From Oscillospiraceae bacterium (GTDB taxonomy: Bacteria > Bacillota > Clostridia > Oscillospirales > CAG-272): a stretch of DNA of 49,590 nt. Of this stretch, positions 8,403-16,689 are shown one piece after another. Every line of letters starts with the position of its first letter. The stretch's first letter is position 1. The stretch is taken from the NCBI GenBank assembly GCA_015065385.1, contig SVQK01000026.1, forward strand, positions 1 to 49,590. Reading direction: 5' to 3'. The translations under genes were made by a program, and so were the position numbers. The notes under the pieces were generated by a model. The model saw only the letters and a program-made list of their open reading frames with translations, did no database searches and was not told the origin of the DNA.

Positions 8403-8966
8403 ATGCTCGGGCTGAAACGGGGAACGGTGACGCTTTGTCCCCACGAAAAGGAGTGGGAGACGACGGCGGCAGAGACGGTCGGAATGCTGAAACAGATCTT
8501 CGGAGAGACGGCGGCGGACATTCAGCATGTCGGGAGCACCTCGATCCGCGGGATCCGGGCCAAGCCGATTCTCGACCTCGCCATAGCCGCACGGGACATG
8601 GAGGCGGTCAGGAAGAAGATCCCGGAGCTCGAAGCGGTCGGCGTGTTCTTCCGCGGCGAGGATCATCCGGGGGAATTCCTCTTCGTGATGGGGGACTTCG
8701 AGCGCGACACCCGGACGCACCACATCCACGTCTGCCCGGCGGATGGGGAAGACTGGAGAAACTATCTGAACTTCCGGGATTACATGAACGCCCATCCCGA
8801 AAAGGCGGCGGAATACGACCGGCTGAAAGGGGAACTTGCGGAGAAATACGCGCTCGACCGGGCGTCCTATACAGCGGGGAAGACGGAGTTCATCGCGCGG
8901 ACGCTGCGGAAGGCGGAGACGTGGCGGTGTCGGGACGCGATACCGGGTCAATCAACGCTCCATTGA
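8403..8966 (+). CDS. GrpB family protein (UPF0157)
   Basis: 187 residues. The GrpB/UPF0157 family belongs to the nucleotidyltransferase fold. QHVGSTSIRGIRAKPILDLAIA (about residues 40-61) is its signature: the G-S-T-S motif and the downstream Asp of the PILDL strand match minimal nucleotidyltransferases. HHIHVCPADGEDW and the L-x-FRDYM-x-AHP segment are also family landmarks. The biochemical function is not established; some members are fused to dephospho-CoA kinase. The ATG at 8403 is chosen because GGGAGG lies 6 bases before it. The frame stays open back to 8295, but that region is tRNA and terminator. Transcription probably depends on read-through past the tRNA terminator or on an unseen promoter. 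Confidence 0.8.
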   Translation: MLGLKRGTVTLCPHEKEWETTAAETVGMLKQIFGETAADIQHVGSTSIRGIRAKPILDLAIAARDMEAVRKKIPELEAVGVFFRGEDHPGEFLFVMGDFERDTRTHHIHVCPADGEDWRNYLNFRDYMNAHPEKAAEYDRLKGELAEKYALDRASYTAGKTEFIARTLRKAETWRCRDAIPGQSTLH

Positions 8967-8991
8967 CTTTTCCGCTCCGGTATGATATTCT
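8963..8991 (+). promoter_or_regulatory. Probable promoter of the XRE gene at 9033
   Basis: TTGACT (8963-8968), 17-base spacer, TATTCT (8986-8991). The -35 overlaps the stop codon of the GrpB gene. The -10 is imperfect. Confidence 0.5.
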
Positions 8992-9032
8992 GTTCTCACA
9001 GGCACAAAGCACGAAAAAAAGGAGGACGGATC

Positions 9033-9632
9033 ATGATCGGAGACGTGATCAGAAGCTGCCGCACAAAGCTCGGATGGACGCAGGAGGAGTTGGGAGAAAG
9101 GCTGAACGTGACGAAAGCGACAGTCTCAAAATGGGAGACCTGCCAGAGCTCGCCCGATATCGAAACGCTCCCGAAGCTGGGGGATTTGTTCGGAATTTCG
9201 ATGGACGAGCTGTTGGAATACGGCCGCGACAACCTCAAACCAAAGGAAACACTTTTGTATAATGCCACCCTGAGCGAGAGCGGGTTCCGGTTTGAGGATG
9301 TGTACGACAGTGTCAATGCGGAGCAGGACAGGACCGTTTCAGAATTGTACTTCGGGCGCTTCGGCGAGAAATGGACGCTGAGCGTCAATCTGAGGTTTCA
9401 GAATGAAGAAATCCTCCGCAAGATTCAGGCGCACCTTTCGGATACGGAATACGAGGACATCATGGAAGTCCGGCTGGAGGGCGGTATTCAGGGAAAAGAA
9501 ACGGATCGCTGTCATCTGTGGGTGACAAAGGACGAAATTCTGCGGTTCAGGCCCGGAGACCGTTCCGCCGTATATGCCGCGACGAAAAGACTGATAGAAA
9601 AGGGGATTCCCGAAGAGCCGGATTCTCTCTGA
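9033..9632 (+). CDS. XRE-family transcriptional regulator
   Basis: 199 residues. Residues 1-60 form a clear Cro/C1 helix-turn-helix: MIGDVIRSCRTKLGWTQEEL, then LNVTKATVSKWETCQSSPDIETLPKLGDLFGISMDELL, the pattern of Clostridia-type XRE proteins. The rest (to DSL) is not a family I recognise and may sense a ligand or form dimers. ATG 9033 is preceded by GGAGG with 7 bases between, so it is preferred to the upstream in-frame ATG at 8982. A shared bidirectional terminator separates it from the converging activase gene. Confidence 0.8.
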   Translation: MIGDVIRSCRTKLGWTQEELGERLNVTKATVSKWETCQSSPDIETLPKLGDLFGISMDELLEYGRDNLKPKETLLYNATLSESGFRFEDVYDSVNAEQDRTVSELYFGRFGEKWTLSVNLRFQNEEILRKIQAHLSDTEYEDIMEVRLEGGIQGKETDRCHLWVTKDEILRFRPGDRSAVYAATKRLIEKGIPEEPDSL

Positions 9633-9667
9633 AAAATCGCCGATCAGGAAATCCTGACCGGCTTTTT
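9632..9667. terminator. Bidirectional terminator overlapping the activase coding end
   Basis: GCCG-A-TCAGGA (9639-9649) pairs with TCCTGA-C-CGGC (9652-9662) around an AA loop, with one A-C mismatch. TTTTT follows at 9663-9667 and AAAAA precedes at 9632-9636. It ends the XRE gene on + and the activase on -. The 3' arm encodes the last activase codons. Confidence 0.85.
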
Positions 9668-10546
9668 CGTTCTCTCCTGAATGAACGCGCGGATCTCTTC
9701 CATCCTCTCCTTCAATGGGGCTTTGGAGACGAACTCCTGTGTTTTTCCGATCTTCGGAGCCTTGCCAGTGCCGAGGGGGTGGTAGGGCTCAAGATCCGCC
9801 TGTCCGATCCCGGCGACTGACTCCATCAGGGAGGCGATAGCGGCGAAGTGCTCCTCCGTGTCGTTGGCTCCCGGAATGACGGGACAGCGGAGGATGATCT
9901 TTCCGCCCTCGTCACTGACCGCTTTGAGGTTTGAGAGGATGGGACTCTGCGGGACGCCCGTGAGCTTCTTGTGCAGTTCGTCCCCCGTGGCTTTGTAATC
10001 GTACAGAAAGAGATCGACGAAGGCCAGGGCGGAGAGGATCGTGTCCCGGGAGCAGAAGCCCGAGGTCTCGACCGCCGTGTGCAGTCCTTCCGCTTTGGCC
10101 GCTTTCAGCAGGGCGAGGGTGAAGTCCGGCTGATAGAACGGTTCACCCCCGGAGACCGTCATCCCGCCGCCGCTGCTCTCGTAGAAGATCTTGTCCGCGA
10201 GTACCTTTTTCAGGGCTTCCTCCGCCGTCATCTCATTCCCGACCTTTTTCAGGCTTCCCGGCAGACAGGCGGCGACGCACGCTCCGCACCGGACGCAGGA
10301 GGTACGGTCGAAGAGATGAGAACCGTCCCCGTCGAAGCGGTGGCAGGAGTTATGACAGGCGGGAACGCAGGCGCGGCATCCGATGCACTTGGTCGGTTCG
10401 AATTCGATTTCCGACGCCTTTTCCAGCCCCTCCGGATTGTGGCACCAGAGACAGCGGAGGGGACAGCCCTTGAGAAAGACCGTCGTGCGGATGCCCGGTC
10501 CGTCGTGTATGGAGAATTTCTGTATGTTGAAGACAAGTCCCGTCAT
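9644..10546 (-). CDS. Glycyl-radical enzyme activating protein (radical SAM, PflA-type with two extra 4Fe-4S clusters)
   Basis: 300 residues. The N-terminus SIHDGPGIRTTVFLKGCPLRC is the activase signature. C28, C32 and C35 (CxxxCxxC) bind the SAM-cleaving 4Fe-4S cluster. A ferredoxin-like insert follows with two more clusters (C54, C57, C60, C64 and C84, C87, C90, C94), the form seen in activases of GREs such as glycerol or choline enzymes rather than plain PflA. TVSGGEPFYQPDF and the later VETSGF motif complete the SAM-binding barrel. The enzyme installs a glycyl radical on a partner. No glycyl-radical enzyme is in this window, so the partner is unknown. GGAGG lies ahead of the ATG; a terminator overlaps the last eight codons. 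Confidence 0.9.
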   Translation of the reverse strand: MTGLVFNIQKFSIHDGPGIRTTVFLKGCPLRCLWCHNPEGLEKASEIEFEPTKCIGCRACVPACHNSCHRFDGDGSHLFDRTSCVRCGACVAACLPGSLKKVGNEMTAEEALKKVLADKIFYESSGGGMTVSGGEPFYQPDFTLALLKAAKAEGLHTAVETSGFCSRDTILSALAFVDLFLYDYKATGDELHKKLTGVPQSPILSNLKAVSDEGGKIILRCPVIPGANDTEEHFAAIASLMESVAGIGQADLEPYHPLGTGKAPKIGKTQEFVSKAPLKERMEEIRAFIQERTKKPVRIS

Positions 10547-10584
10547 GCCGCGCCTCCGGAGGAAGTTCGATCGTTTCCATTCCC

Positions 10585-10613
10585 ATTATAGCCGATTCCC
10601 GCGCGGATTGCAA
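10585..10613 (-). promoter_or_regulatory. Promoter of the activase gene
   Basis: Reverse strand: -35 TTGCAA (10608-10613), 17-base spacer, -10 TATAAT (10585-10590). It lies back to back with the GNAT promoter. Confidence 0.7.
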
Positions 10614-10641
10614 GGTTTTCGGGAGAAACCGGAGAAACGGC

Positions 10642-10670
10642 TTGACGGACGTCCGGGTTTATGCTACAAT
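10642..10670 (+). promoter_or_regulatory. Promoter of the GNAT-SGNH gene pair
   Basis: TTGACG (10642-10647), 17-base spacer, TACAAT (10665-10670), followed 18 bases later by the start codon. Confidence 0.75.
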
Positions 10671-10688
10671 GCAGGGAGAAAGCGGGGG

Positions 10689-11249
10689 ATGAATATGATT
10701 GTGCGCCCTGTGAAGCCGGAGGAGACCGGTCGGGTCGCCGCCATCTTTGAAGAGGCGAAGAAAACCATCGCTGCCCTTGGGATCGATCAGTGGCAGGGGG
10801 ACTATCCGAACCGGGAAACGGCGGAGTCCGACGTCCGGGCCGGGATTTCCTGCGCCGTGATCGAGGACGGAGTCCTTGCCGGCGTCTGTACCCTCATTCC
10901 GGACGGCGAGCCGACCTACGACGTCATCGAGGACGGGGAATGGCTCACCGGCAACGACAACCGGCGTTACATGACGGTGCACCGGATGGCCGTTGCCGTG
11001 GAATATCGCGGAAGCGGCGCGGCGCCGTGTCTTTTGCGGTTCGCCGGGGAGAGAGCGGAAGAACTGGGGCTTTTGTCCGTGCGGATCGACACCCACGAGG
11101 GGAACGCGGTCATGCGGCGGATGCTCGAGAAAAACGGATTCGTCCCCTGCGGGATCATTCACCTCGCAAACGGCGACCCGCGCGTTGCGTATGAAAAAAG
11201 AACCGGATCGGCTGAATCCGGAACGGAGGAAACATATGAAAATCAGTGA
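10689..11249 (+). CDS. GNAT family N-acetyltransferase
   Basis: 186 residues starting MNMIVRPVKPEETGRVAAIFEEAK, the usual entry into a GNAT fold. ISCAVIEDGVLAGVCTL is strand 2-3, HRMAVAVEYRGSGAAPCLLRF carries the acetyl-CoA site (motif A, R/Q-x-x-G-x-G/A, here YRGSGAA), and IDTHEGNAVMRRMLEKNGF is the final strand and helix. The substrate is unknown. ATG 10689 is preferred over 10695 because AGGGAGAA lies 8 bases upstream. The 3' end overlaps the SGNH gene by 14 bases, so the two are probably co-translated; the acetyltransferase and esterase could act on the same sugar substrate, though that is speculation. Confidence 0.85.
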   Translation: MNMIVRPVKPEETGRVAAIFEEAKKTIAALGIDQWQGDYPNRETAESDVRAGISCAVIEDGVLAGVCTLIPDGEPTYDVIEDGEWLTGNDNRRYMTVHRMAVAVEYRGSGAAPCLLRFAGERAEELGLLSVRIDTHEGNAVMRRMLEKNGFVPCGIIHLANGDPRVAYEKRTGSAESGTEETYENQ

Positions 11250-12294
11250 GATCGACAAAAACCTCGCGGTGGAAAACACCACGGGCCTTGACAACATCGT
11301 TTGGCTGAACGTCAAGGAAAAGCCGTTCAGCATTCACGGACTCTGGCAGGTCGAGGAGGGCGTCTGTTTCCTCCGCATGCCGGAAAGCGTCGCCAAAGAG
11401 ACCTCCGAGGGCGTTCACTGGCTCAATTCCCACACGGCGGGAGGAAGGATCCGTTTCCGCACAAACTCCCCGTGGATTGCCCTGAAAGCCGTCATGCCCG
11501 ACAACGCCACCATGGCGCACATCACAATGCTCGGCCAGTCCGGATTCGACCTTTATCGGAGCGACGGCGGCATGTACGAATACGCGGGCTCCTTCATGCC
11601 CGGCAACCGGCATCACGGGTACGATACTTGGAAGCCCACGGACGGCAGATCCCACACCTATACCGTCAACATGCCCCTGTACGATCCCGTGGAAGAGGTT
11701 TTCATCGGTCTCTCTGCGGACGCGGACATCGATGCGCCGGAACCCTACGCGTATGAGAAACCCGTCCTCTACTACGGTTCTTCGATCACGCAGGGCGGGT
11801 GCGCGTCGAGACCCGGCAACGCCTATCAGGCCATGATTTCCCGCCGTCTGGACGCGGACTTTGTCAACCTCGGCTTCTCCGGCAGCGCGAGAGCTGAGCG
11901 CGTCATGTGCGAGTATCTGGCCTCCCTTGACGCCTCCGTGTTCGTTTGCGACTACGACCACAACGCTCCGAACGCCGACCATCTCGAGGCGACGCACAGA
12001 ACGCTGTATGAGATCTACCGCCGCGCCAACCCGGACACACCGATCATCTTCGTGTCCAAACCGGACTTCCATCCCGGAACCGAGGACGTCCGACGCCGGG
12101 AGATCGTTCTCGCCACCTATCACGCCGCGCTCGCCGCAGGGGATCGGAAGGTTTCGTTCGTGGACGGCGCAAAGCTCTTCGAGGGCCCCTTCGCCGATTC
12201 CTGCACCGTGGACGGATGCCATCCCAACGACCTCGGTTTCTTCCGCATGGCGCAGAAGATCGGAGACGCCGTGGAAGCCGCGCTGAAAGGCTGA
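11236..12294 (+). CDS. SGNH/GDSL-type esterase with N-terminal GxDLY domain
   Basis: 352 residues. The first 165 form a beta-sandwich domain of the GxDLY family; the motif GFDLY is at residues 103-107. The SGNH hydrolase domain follows: YYGSSITQGG carries the nucleophile Ser183, GFSGSA is block II, CDYDHNAP resembles the block III Asn region, and VDGCHPNDLG holds the Asp-x-x-His pair of block V near residues 326-330. Relatives deacylate cell-wall or plant polysaccharides. No signal peptide is visible, so action on imported oligosaccharides in the cytosol is likely. The ATG at 11236 has GGAGG 6 bases upstream within the GNAT gene, which it overlaps by 14 bases. Confidence 0.85.
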   Translation: MKISEIDKNLAVENTTGLDNIVWLNVKEKPFSIHGLWQVEEGVCFLRMPESVAKETSEGVHWLNSHTAGGRIRFRTNSPWIALKAVMPDNATMAHITMLGQSGFDLYRSDGGMYEYAGSFMPGNRHHGYDTWKPTDGRSHTYTVNMPLYDPVEEVFIGLSADADIDAPEPYAYEKPVLYYGSSITQGGCASRPGNAYQAMISRRLDADFVNLGFSGSARAERVMCEYLASLDASVFVCDYDHNAPNADHLEATHRTLYEIYRRANPDTPIIFVSKPDFHPGTEDVRRREIVLATYHAALAAGDRKVSFVDGAKLFEGPFADSCTVDGCHPNDLGFFRMAQKIGDAVEAALKG

Positions 12295-12635
12295 ATTCAA
12301 GCCGTTTCATCCGATCAACAGAACCGGCGGATTCTCACGGAGCGGTCTTTCCGAAATCCGCCGACTGTATGGTCACCCGGATGTACCACATCGGCTGTGA
12401 CCGTTATATGAAGAGTTTCGTCATGCTCTACGCGTGGAAATGTGATGTCACTGTCTCTACAAGGGACCCCTGTCTGTATCTCCGAGAACAGAAGATCCCC
12501 CTGCTCAGGTTCGGAGGAATAACCTCCTCTCGTTATCCCCCGCGACAGCGCCGTTGTGCAGGTTACTTTTTCGTGTATAACAAACGGGCTGACGTTCGAG
12601 ATGGAAGAAGAGTACAGAGGTATGGAGAACGAGGT
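12295..12635. other. Intergenic stretch with a hairpin and a weak promoter
   Basis: No recognisable gene. GGCGGATT (from about 12326) is complementary to a downstream AATCCGCC, but no T run follows. TTGTGC (12554-12559) and TATAAC (12576-12581) with a 16-base spacer could serve the zinc-ribbon gene at 12636. One frame is open through the whole stretch, but its translation resembles no protein I know. Confidence 0.4.
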
Positions 12636-13040
12636 ATGAAACAATACAAGGCAACCGGCAGAAACCTTACCTCTCCGAAACCGCTTTACGAACCCGGAGA
12701 GGAAGTAACGATGGTGTACGACCGGCGGTATATCGGAACTGATACCGATTACAATTTTTCGAGCGAGGACGTGGACTTTTCATGCGATTTCGAGCAGGGG
12801 AAGGGATACGTCATTCGCTTCATCATGCCGGAGCATGACGTAGAGATTCAGGTGACGGCAAAAAATACCATGACCTTCGATCCGGATGCCTTGCGCAATG
12901 CTATGTTCACGATGAATACGCGGAAGAAGGCCGAAGCGGGAGAACCCGATCCGACCGGACGGTTTTGGCCTTGCCCGGAGTGCGGATCGGTCAACGATGG
13001 GAAGTTCTGCCCCGAGTGCGGCCGCAAAAGACCGGAGTAA
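12636..13040 (+). CDS. Small protein with C-terminal zinc ribbon
   Basis: 134 residues. The last 30 contain CPECGSVNDGKFCPECGRK, two CxxC knuckles of a zinc ribbon. The first 80 residues (YKATGRNLTSPKPLYEPGEEVTMVYDRRYIGTDTDYNF, then FIMPEHDVEIQV) look like a compact all-beta domain; the MPEHDVEI phrase is common in bacterial repeat proteins of the GRAM/flagellin-linker type (Big-like surface domains). No signal peptide or membrane segment is seen, so it is probably cytosolic. Function unknown. ATG 12636 has GGAG 8 bases before it. A hairpin with a T-rich tail follows the stop. Confidence 0.6.
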   Translation: MKQYKATGRNLTSPKPLYEPGEEVTMVYDRRYIGTDTDYNFSSEDVDFSCDFEQGKGYVIRFIMPEHDVEIQVTAKNTMTFDPDALRNAMFTMNTRKKAEAGEPDPTGRFWPCPECGSVNDGKFCPECGRKRPE

Positions 13041-13049
13041 AAACGATCC

Positions 13050-13096
13050 CCATCGGGGAGTAAAATACCATCTTTATAGCAAATCCCGATGGATTT
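13050..13096 (+). terminator. Possible terminator after the zinc-ribbon gene
   Basis: CCATCGGG (13050-13057) pairs with CCCGATGG (13085-13092), followed by ATTTTC. The 27-base loop makes it weak. Confidence 0.35.
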
Positions 13097-13161
13097 TCAG
13101 GCTGATACGGAGACAGTACGCCTGATCAGAACGCCCGCTTTCAGGAAGCGGAGGACCGAAA

Positions 13162-14475
13162 ATGGAGCAGAGAACCGAACGCTATGCCGCGACACTTGCG
13201 GAAATGATCCGGCATGAGACGGTATCCCGTGCCGCGGAGACGGAACCGGGCAAATTCAAGGAGTTCCGCAGCCTTTTGAAAGAACTCTTCCCGGCGCTGT
13301 TCGGGCTGTGCGGGATGATTGAGTTTGAAAACGGATTTGTTTTGAGATGGAAAGGGCGGGACGAAAACAAGGCCCCCGTCCTGTTCATGAATCACCACGA
13401 TGTGGTGGAGGCCGGAGGAAACTGGAAAACGGATCCTTTTTCGGGTGCTGTGAAGGAAGGCAGGATCTGGGGCCGCGGCACCTTGGACGACAAAGGCGGC
13501 CTCTGGGCCATGCTGCAGGCGGCAGAGGAAATGATTGAAGAGGGGTTTGTGCCCGGTGGGGACATCTGGTTTTCTTCATCCTCCACGGAAGAGACGACGG
13601 GCAAAGGCGCGGAGGAGATCGCCCGCTGGTTTGAATCGAACGGTGTCCGCTTCCGGATGTCCTTCGACGAGGGCGGATTCATCGTGGATGAGCCCGTTCC
13701 CGGCGCGAAAGGCAGTTTTGCCCTGATCGGCGTGGGCGAAAAAGGGTGTGCGGATCTGCGTTTTGTCGCCCGGTCAAACGGCGGACATTCGTCTATGCCG
13801 GAGAAGAACAGTCCTTTGGTGCGGCTCGGCAAATTCATGGCGGAGGCGGATGAAAGCCTGATTTTCACATGCGAGATCAATCCGGCTGTCTGCGAGATGT
13901 TGCGCCGGTTTTCCGCCCGCATGGGGGAGGCCGGGGCACTGTTTGCACATCCGGAAGACAACAGGGAGACGCTGTGTCAGATCCTTTCCGCCTCTCCTAA
14001 AACAGCAGCGCTCCTCCGCACGACGCTGGCTTTTACCATGGCGCACGGGTCCGAGGGAACGAACGTGATCCCCGCGGAAGCATGGGTTGTCGGAAACATG
14101 CGCTTTTCCCATCATCAGGGACAAAAGGGCTCTTTCGAGGCCGTCCGGATGCTGGCGGAGAAATACGGTATAGAGATGCAGGTCCTTGATCCGGGCACGC
14201 CCTCCGGCCTGACAAACCATGACGGGACCGCTTTCCGGCTCACGGAGGATGCGCTCGCGGCGGTTTTCCCCGGGATCATTCCGACTCCTTATTTGCTGAC
14301 CGGTGCTTCCGACAGCCGGTTCTTTGACGGCGTCTGCGATCAGTGTATCCGTTTTCTGCCGTTTCTCGTAGACGACAGTCAGGCGGCCTCGATCCACGGA
14401 CTGAATGAAAACCTGAATCTGGATTCGCTCGCCCCGGCTGTTGACTTTTACAAGCTCCTGATGAAAGCTGAGTAA
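13162..14475 (+). CDS. M20 family metallopeptidase
   Basis: 437 residues, the usual length of M20 dipeptidase/carboxypeptidase-type enzymes. Metal and catalytic landmarks are visible: H78-x-D80 in MNHHDVVEAG with the base nearby, GRGTLDDKGG (D109) bridging the two metals, STEETTG (E143/E144) as general base and ligand, and IHGLNEN near the C-terminus for the last His. The insertion between about residues 190 and 300 is the dimerisation (lid) domain; SNGGHSSMPEKNSP is its typical start. No signal peptide, so it acts on imported peptides or N-acyl amino acids in the cytosol. GGAGG lies before the ATG. It is preceded by 121 bases without a clear promoter. Confidence 0.9.
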   Translation: MEQRTERYAATLAEMIRHETVSRAAETEPGKFKEFRSLLKELFPALFGLCGMIEFENGFVLRWKGRDENKAPVLFMNHHDVVEAGGNWKTDPFSGAVKEGRIWGRGTLDDKGGLWAMLQAAEEMIEEGFVPGGDIWFSSSSTEETTGKGAEEIARWFESNGVRFRMSFDEGGFIVDEPVPGAKGSFALIGVGEKGCADLRFVARSNGGHSSMPEKNSPLVRLGKFMAEADESLIFTCEINPAVCEMLRRFSARMGEAGALFAHPEDNRETLCQILSASPKTAALLRTTLAFTMAHGSEGTNVIPAEAWVVGNMRFSHHQGQKGSFEAVRMLAEKYGIEMQVLDPGTPSGLTNHDGTAFRLTEDALAAVFPGIIPTPYLLTGASDSRFFDGVCDQCIRFLPFLVDDSQAASIHGLNENLNLDSLAPAVDFYKLLMKAE

Positions 14476-14679
14476 AACGTAGGCTTGAAAACGGCTGACT
14501 GCTGAAAAGCGCGTGATTTTCCCCGATATTTCCTATGCGCGGTCAGACTGTTTTCGGGGATTGCCGATGCGACAGAGAGAAACTCCAAAGTGGTTGAGAA
14601 AACACTCATGAACATGCTTGGAAAATGAATTGCGGGAGACTCTCGCACAGACTATGTACAGGACAAGGAAAGGCGGGCA

Positions 14680-15912
14680 ATGAATACGGATTACCGTGCC
14701 GTTACGCTGACAGGCGGCTTTTGGAAACAAAAAGAGGATTTGAACCGTGATGTTTCTCTTCCCGCGGTATATGAACAGTTTTCGGAAACGGGCAGGATCG
14801 GTGCCTTCCAGTTTGACTGGAAGGAAGGGATGCCCAACAAACCGCATATCTATTGGGATTCCGACGTCTTCAAATGGCTGGAGGGGGCGTCATACGTTCT
14901 CTTTCACCGGGATGAGCCGGAATTGCACTCCAAAGCGGAAGCTATCATCGACCTGATCGTCAAGAATCAGGGAGAAGACGGGTACTTCAACATTTACTAT
15001 ACCGTAGCCGAACCAGAGGCGCGCTTCACAAGCCGGGACGGCTGCGAGCTGTACTGTGCGGGTCACCTGATCGAAGCCGCTGTCGCGTATTATGAGGCCA
15101 CTGGGGAGGATCGGCTGCTGAAGTCGGCGGAGAAATACGCAGCCTACATCAAGGCCGTCTTTATGGATGGGACCGCGGGGCCGACGCCCGCCTTTATGAC
15201 TCCCGGACATCAGGAGATCGAAATCGCGCTTATCCGCTTGTACCGTACGACCGGGAACAGGGACTGGCTGGATCTCTGCGCGTATTTTCTGAATGAGCGA
15301 GGCATTGACCCGTCAGAGGGAGAAGGGTACGGTTCGTACGGCGAGCAGGTTCAGAGCCATCTTCCCATCCGCGAACAGACGGAAGCCGTCGGACATGCCG
15401 TGAGAGAGACCTATCAATGCACGGCCATGGCGGATCTGGCAGCTGAAACGGGGGATGAAGAACTGTTCCGGGTCGTAAAAAATCTGTATCACGATATCGT
15501 TGACCGGAAAATGTACATTACCGGCGCAGTCGGATCCTCCAGTACCGGGGAAGCGTTTTCGATCCCCTACGATCTGCCGAACGCCCAGGCGTATGCCGAG
15601 ACCTGTGCCTCCATCGGGATGATTTTCTTTGCCCATCGCATGAACCTCATTGAAAAAGATGCCAAATATGCCGATGTCATTGAAAAGGAACTCTATAACG
15701 GGATGCTGTCCGGCGTTTCTCTCTCCGGCGACAGGTTCTTTTATGAAAATCCGCTGGAGATTCACTTCGGGAATTACGGGAAACGTTCCCGGTATCCCGT
15801 TCCCCGCCGTCAGAAGGTCTTTTCCTGCTCCTGCTGCCCGCCCAACCTGAACCGCGTTCTTTCCTCTCTCGGCCAGTTTTTTACGCCTGGGAGGACGGGA
15901 CGGTATGGGTAA
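14680..15912 (+). CDS. GH127 beta-L-arabinofuranosidase, N-terminal part (frameshifted)
   Basis: Glycoside hydrolase family 127 removes terminal beta-L-arabinofuranose from plant and hydroxyproline-linked glycans. The (alpha/alpha)6 barrel is intact: VTLTGGFWKQKEDLN at the start, KPHIYWDSDVFKWLEGASY, and GYFNIYYTV. The catalytic set matches HypBA1 by eye: E291 in GEAF, E307 and C309 in AETC, and C385-C386 in CSCCPPN, the zinc-bound nucleophile region. The frame runs into TAA at 15910-15912 right after a run of six T (15877-15882); the restored frame continues at once with YAWEDGTVWVNQFGNS. One missing T explains the break. The N-terminal piece has all catalytic residues but lacks the C-terminal beta domain. 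Confidence 0.85.
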   Translation: MNTDYRAVTLTGGFWKQKEDLNRDVSLPAVYEQFSETGRIGAFQFDWKEGMPNKPHIYWDSDVFKWLEGASYVLFHRDEPELHSKAEAIIDLIVKNQGEDGYFNIYYTVAEPEARFTSRDGCELYCAGHLIEAAVAYYEATGEDRLLKSAEKYAAYIKAVFMDGTAGPTPAFMTPGHQEIEIALIRLYRTTGNRDWLDLCAYFLNERGIDPSEGEGYGSYGEQVQSHLPIREQTEAVGHAVRETYQCTAMADLAAETGDEELFRVVKNLYHDIVDRKMYITGAVGSSSTGEAFSIPYDLPNAQAYAETCASIGMIFFAHRMNLIEKDAKYADVIEKELYNGMLSGVSLSGDRFFYENPLEIHFGNYGKRSRYPVPRRQKVFSCSCCPPNLNRVLSSLGQFFTPGRTGRYG

Positions 15913-16499
15913 ATCAGTTCGGAAACAGCGTCTTTTCCAAAGACGGCATGAAGGTCTCCCAGAGAACCGATTACCCCGCAGACGGAAAGATCGTCATCAC
16001 TGCCAAAGGAACAAAGGAAGTACGCGTCAGAATCCCGTCGTGGTGCTGCGGTTGGACGGCGGACAGAGAGTCCCGCATGGAAAAAGGGTATGCCGTCTTT
16101 GAGGGAGAGGGTGAGATCACTGTGGAATTCACAATTGAACCCGTGCTTATGCAGTCGTCCACAAAGGTATATACAAATCTGGATACCGCGGCGGTCCAGT
16201 ACGGGCCGTTGATCTACTGCGCAGAAGCCATGGACAACAGCGGGGACGTGCATTCCCTGTATATCGACGCCCGCGATCCGGACTGGAAAACGGAACTGTG
16301 TCCAAAATGCGGTTGTCCTCATCTTTCCGTGCGCGGATTCCGGAGGTTGGATTCTGCGGAAGGGTTATACCATCCGGTTCAGGATCTCTTTGAGGAGACA
16401 AGAATCTCTCTGATTCCTTATCATGCCTTTGCGAACAGGGAAGAGAGCAATATGCTCGTTTTCCTGCGGTACAGGGACACTTCTTCAAATATGCATTGA
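15882..16499 (+). CDS. GH127 beta-L-arabinofuranosidase, C-terminal part (other side of the frameshift)
   Basis: In the frame shifted by one base after the T run at 15877-15882, the protein continues YAWEDGTVWVNQFGNSVFSKDG with no stop, then reads EVRVRIPSWCCGW and LIYCAEAMDN, typical of the C-terminal beta-sandwich of GH127, and ends RDTSSNMH at 16497-16499. Joined to the first part it gives about 606 residues, a normal family length. An internal ATG at 15948 exists, but there is no convincing ribosome site, so this piece is not an independent gene. A true frameshift mutation or a homopolymer read error are both possible. Confidence 0.8.
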   Translation, partial: YAWEDGTVWVNQFGNSVFSKDGMKVSQRTDYPADGKIVITAKGTKEVRVRIPSWCCGWTADRESRMEKGYAVFEGEGEITVEFTIEPVLMQSSTKVYTNLDTAAVQYGPLIYCAEAMDNSGDVHSLYIDARDPDWKTELCPKCGCPHLSVRGFRRLDSAEGLYHPVQDLFEETRISLIPYHAFANREESNMLVFLRYRDTSSNMH

Positions 16500-16620
16500 C
16501 AAAGTCTCGCCACCCCGCAAAGCCAATAAAACAAGGGAAACAGAGGATGCTTCCATCCGGACGCCGCCTCCATCGCGTAAATAGTCAAGGCCGCAATCGT
16601 TCTGAATAACAGTATGCAGA

Positions 16621-16653
16621 AAAGCGGGGATCTCTCTGAAACGGGAGATCCCC
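16621..16653 (-). terminator. Terminator of the XRE gene at 16690
   Basis: GGGGATCTC (16626-16634) pairs with GAGATCCCC (16645-16653), nine pairs and a 10-base loop. On the reverse strand it is followed by GCTTTTC, so it ends the leftward XRE gene. 16500-16620 holds nothing else I can support. Confidence 0.7.
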
Positions 16654-16689
16654 CACTTGCTCTCCGGATGCTTTTTCCGGGAGATTTCC

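Noticed and set aside
15877..15912. Programmed -1 frameshift in GH127
   Set aside because: The zero-frame codons are TTT TTT, preceded by G, so this is not a canonical X XXY YYZ slip site, and no GH127 family member is known to need it. A plain indel is simpler.
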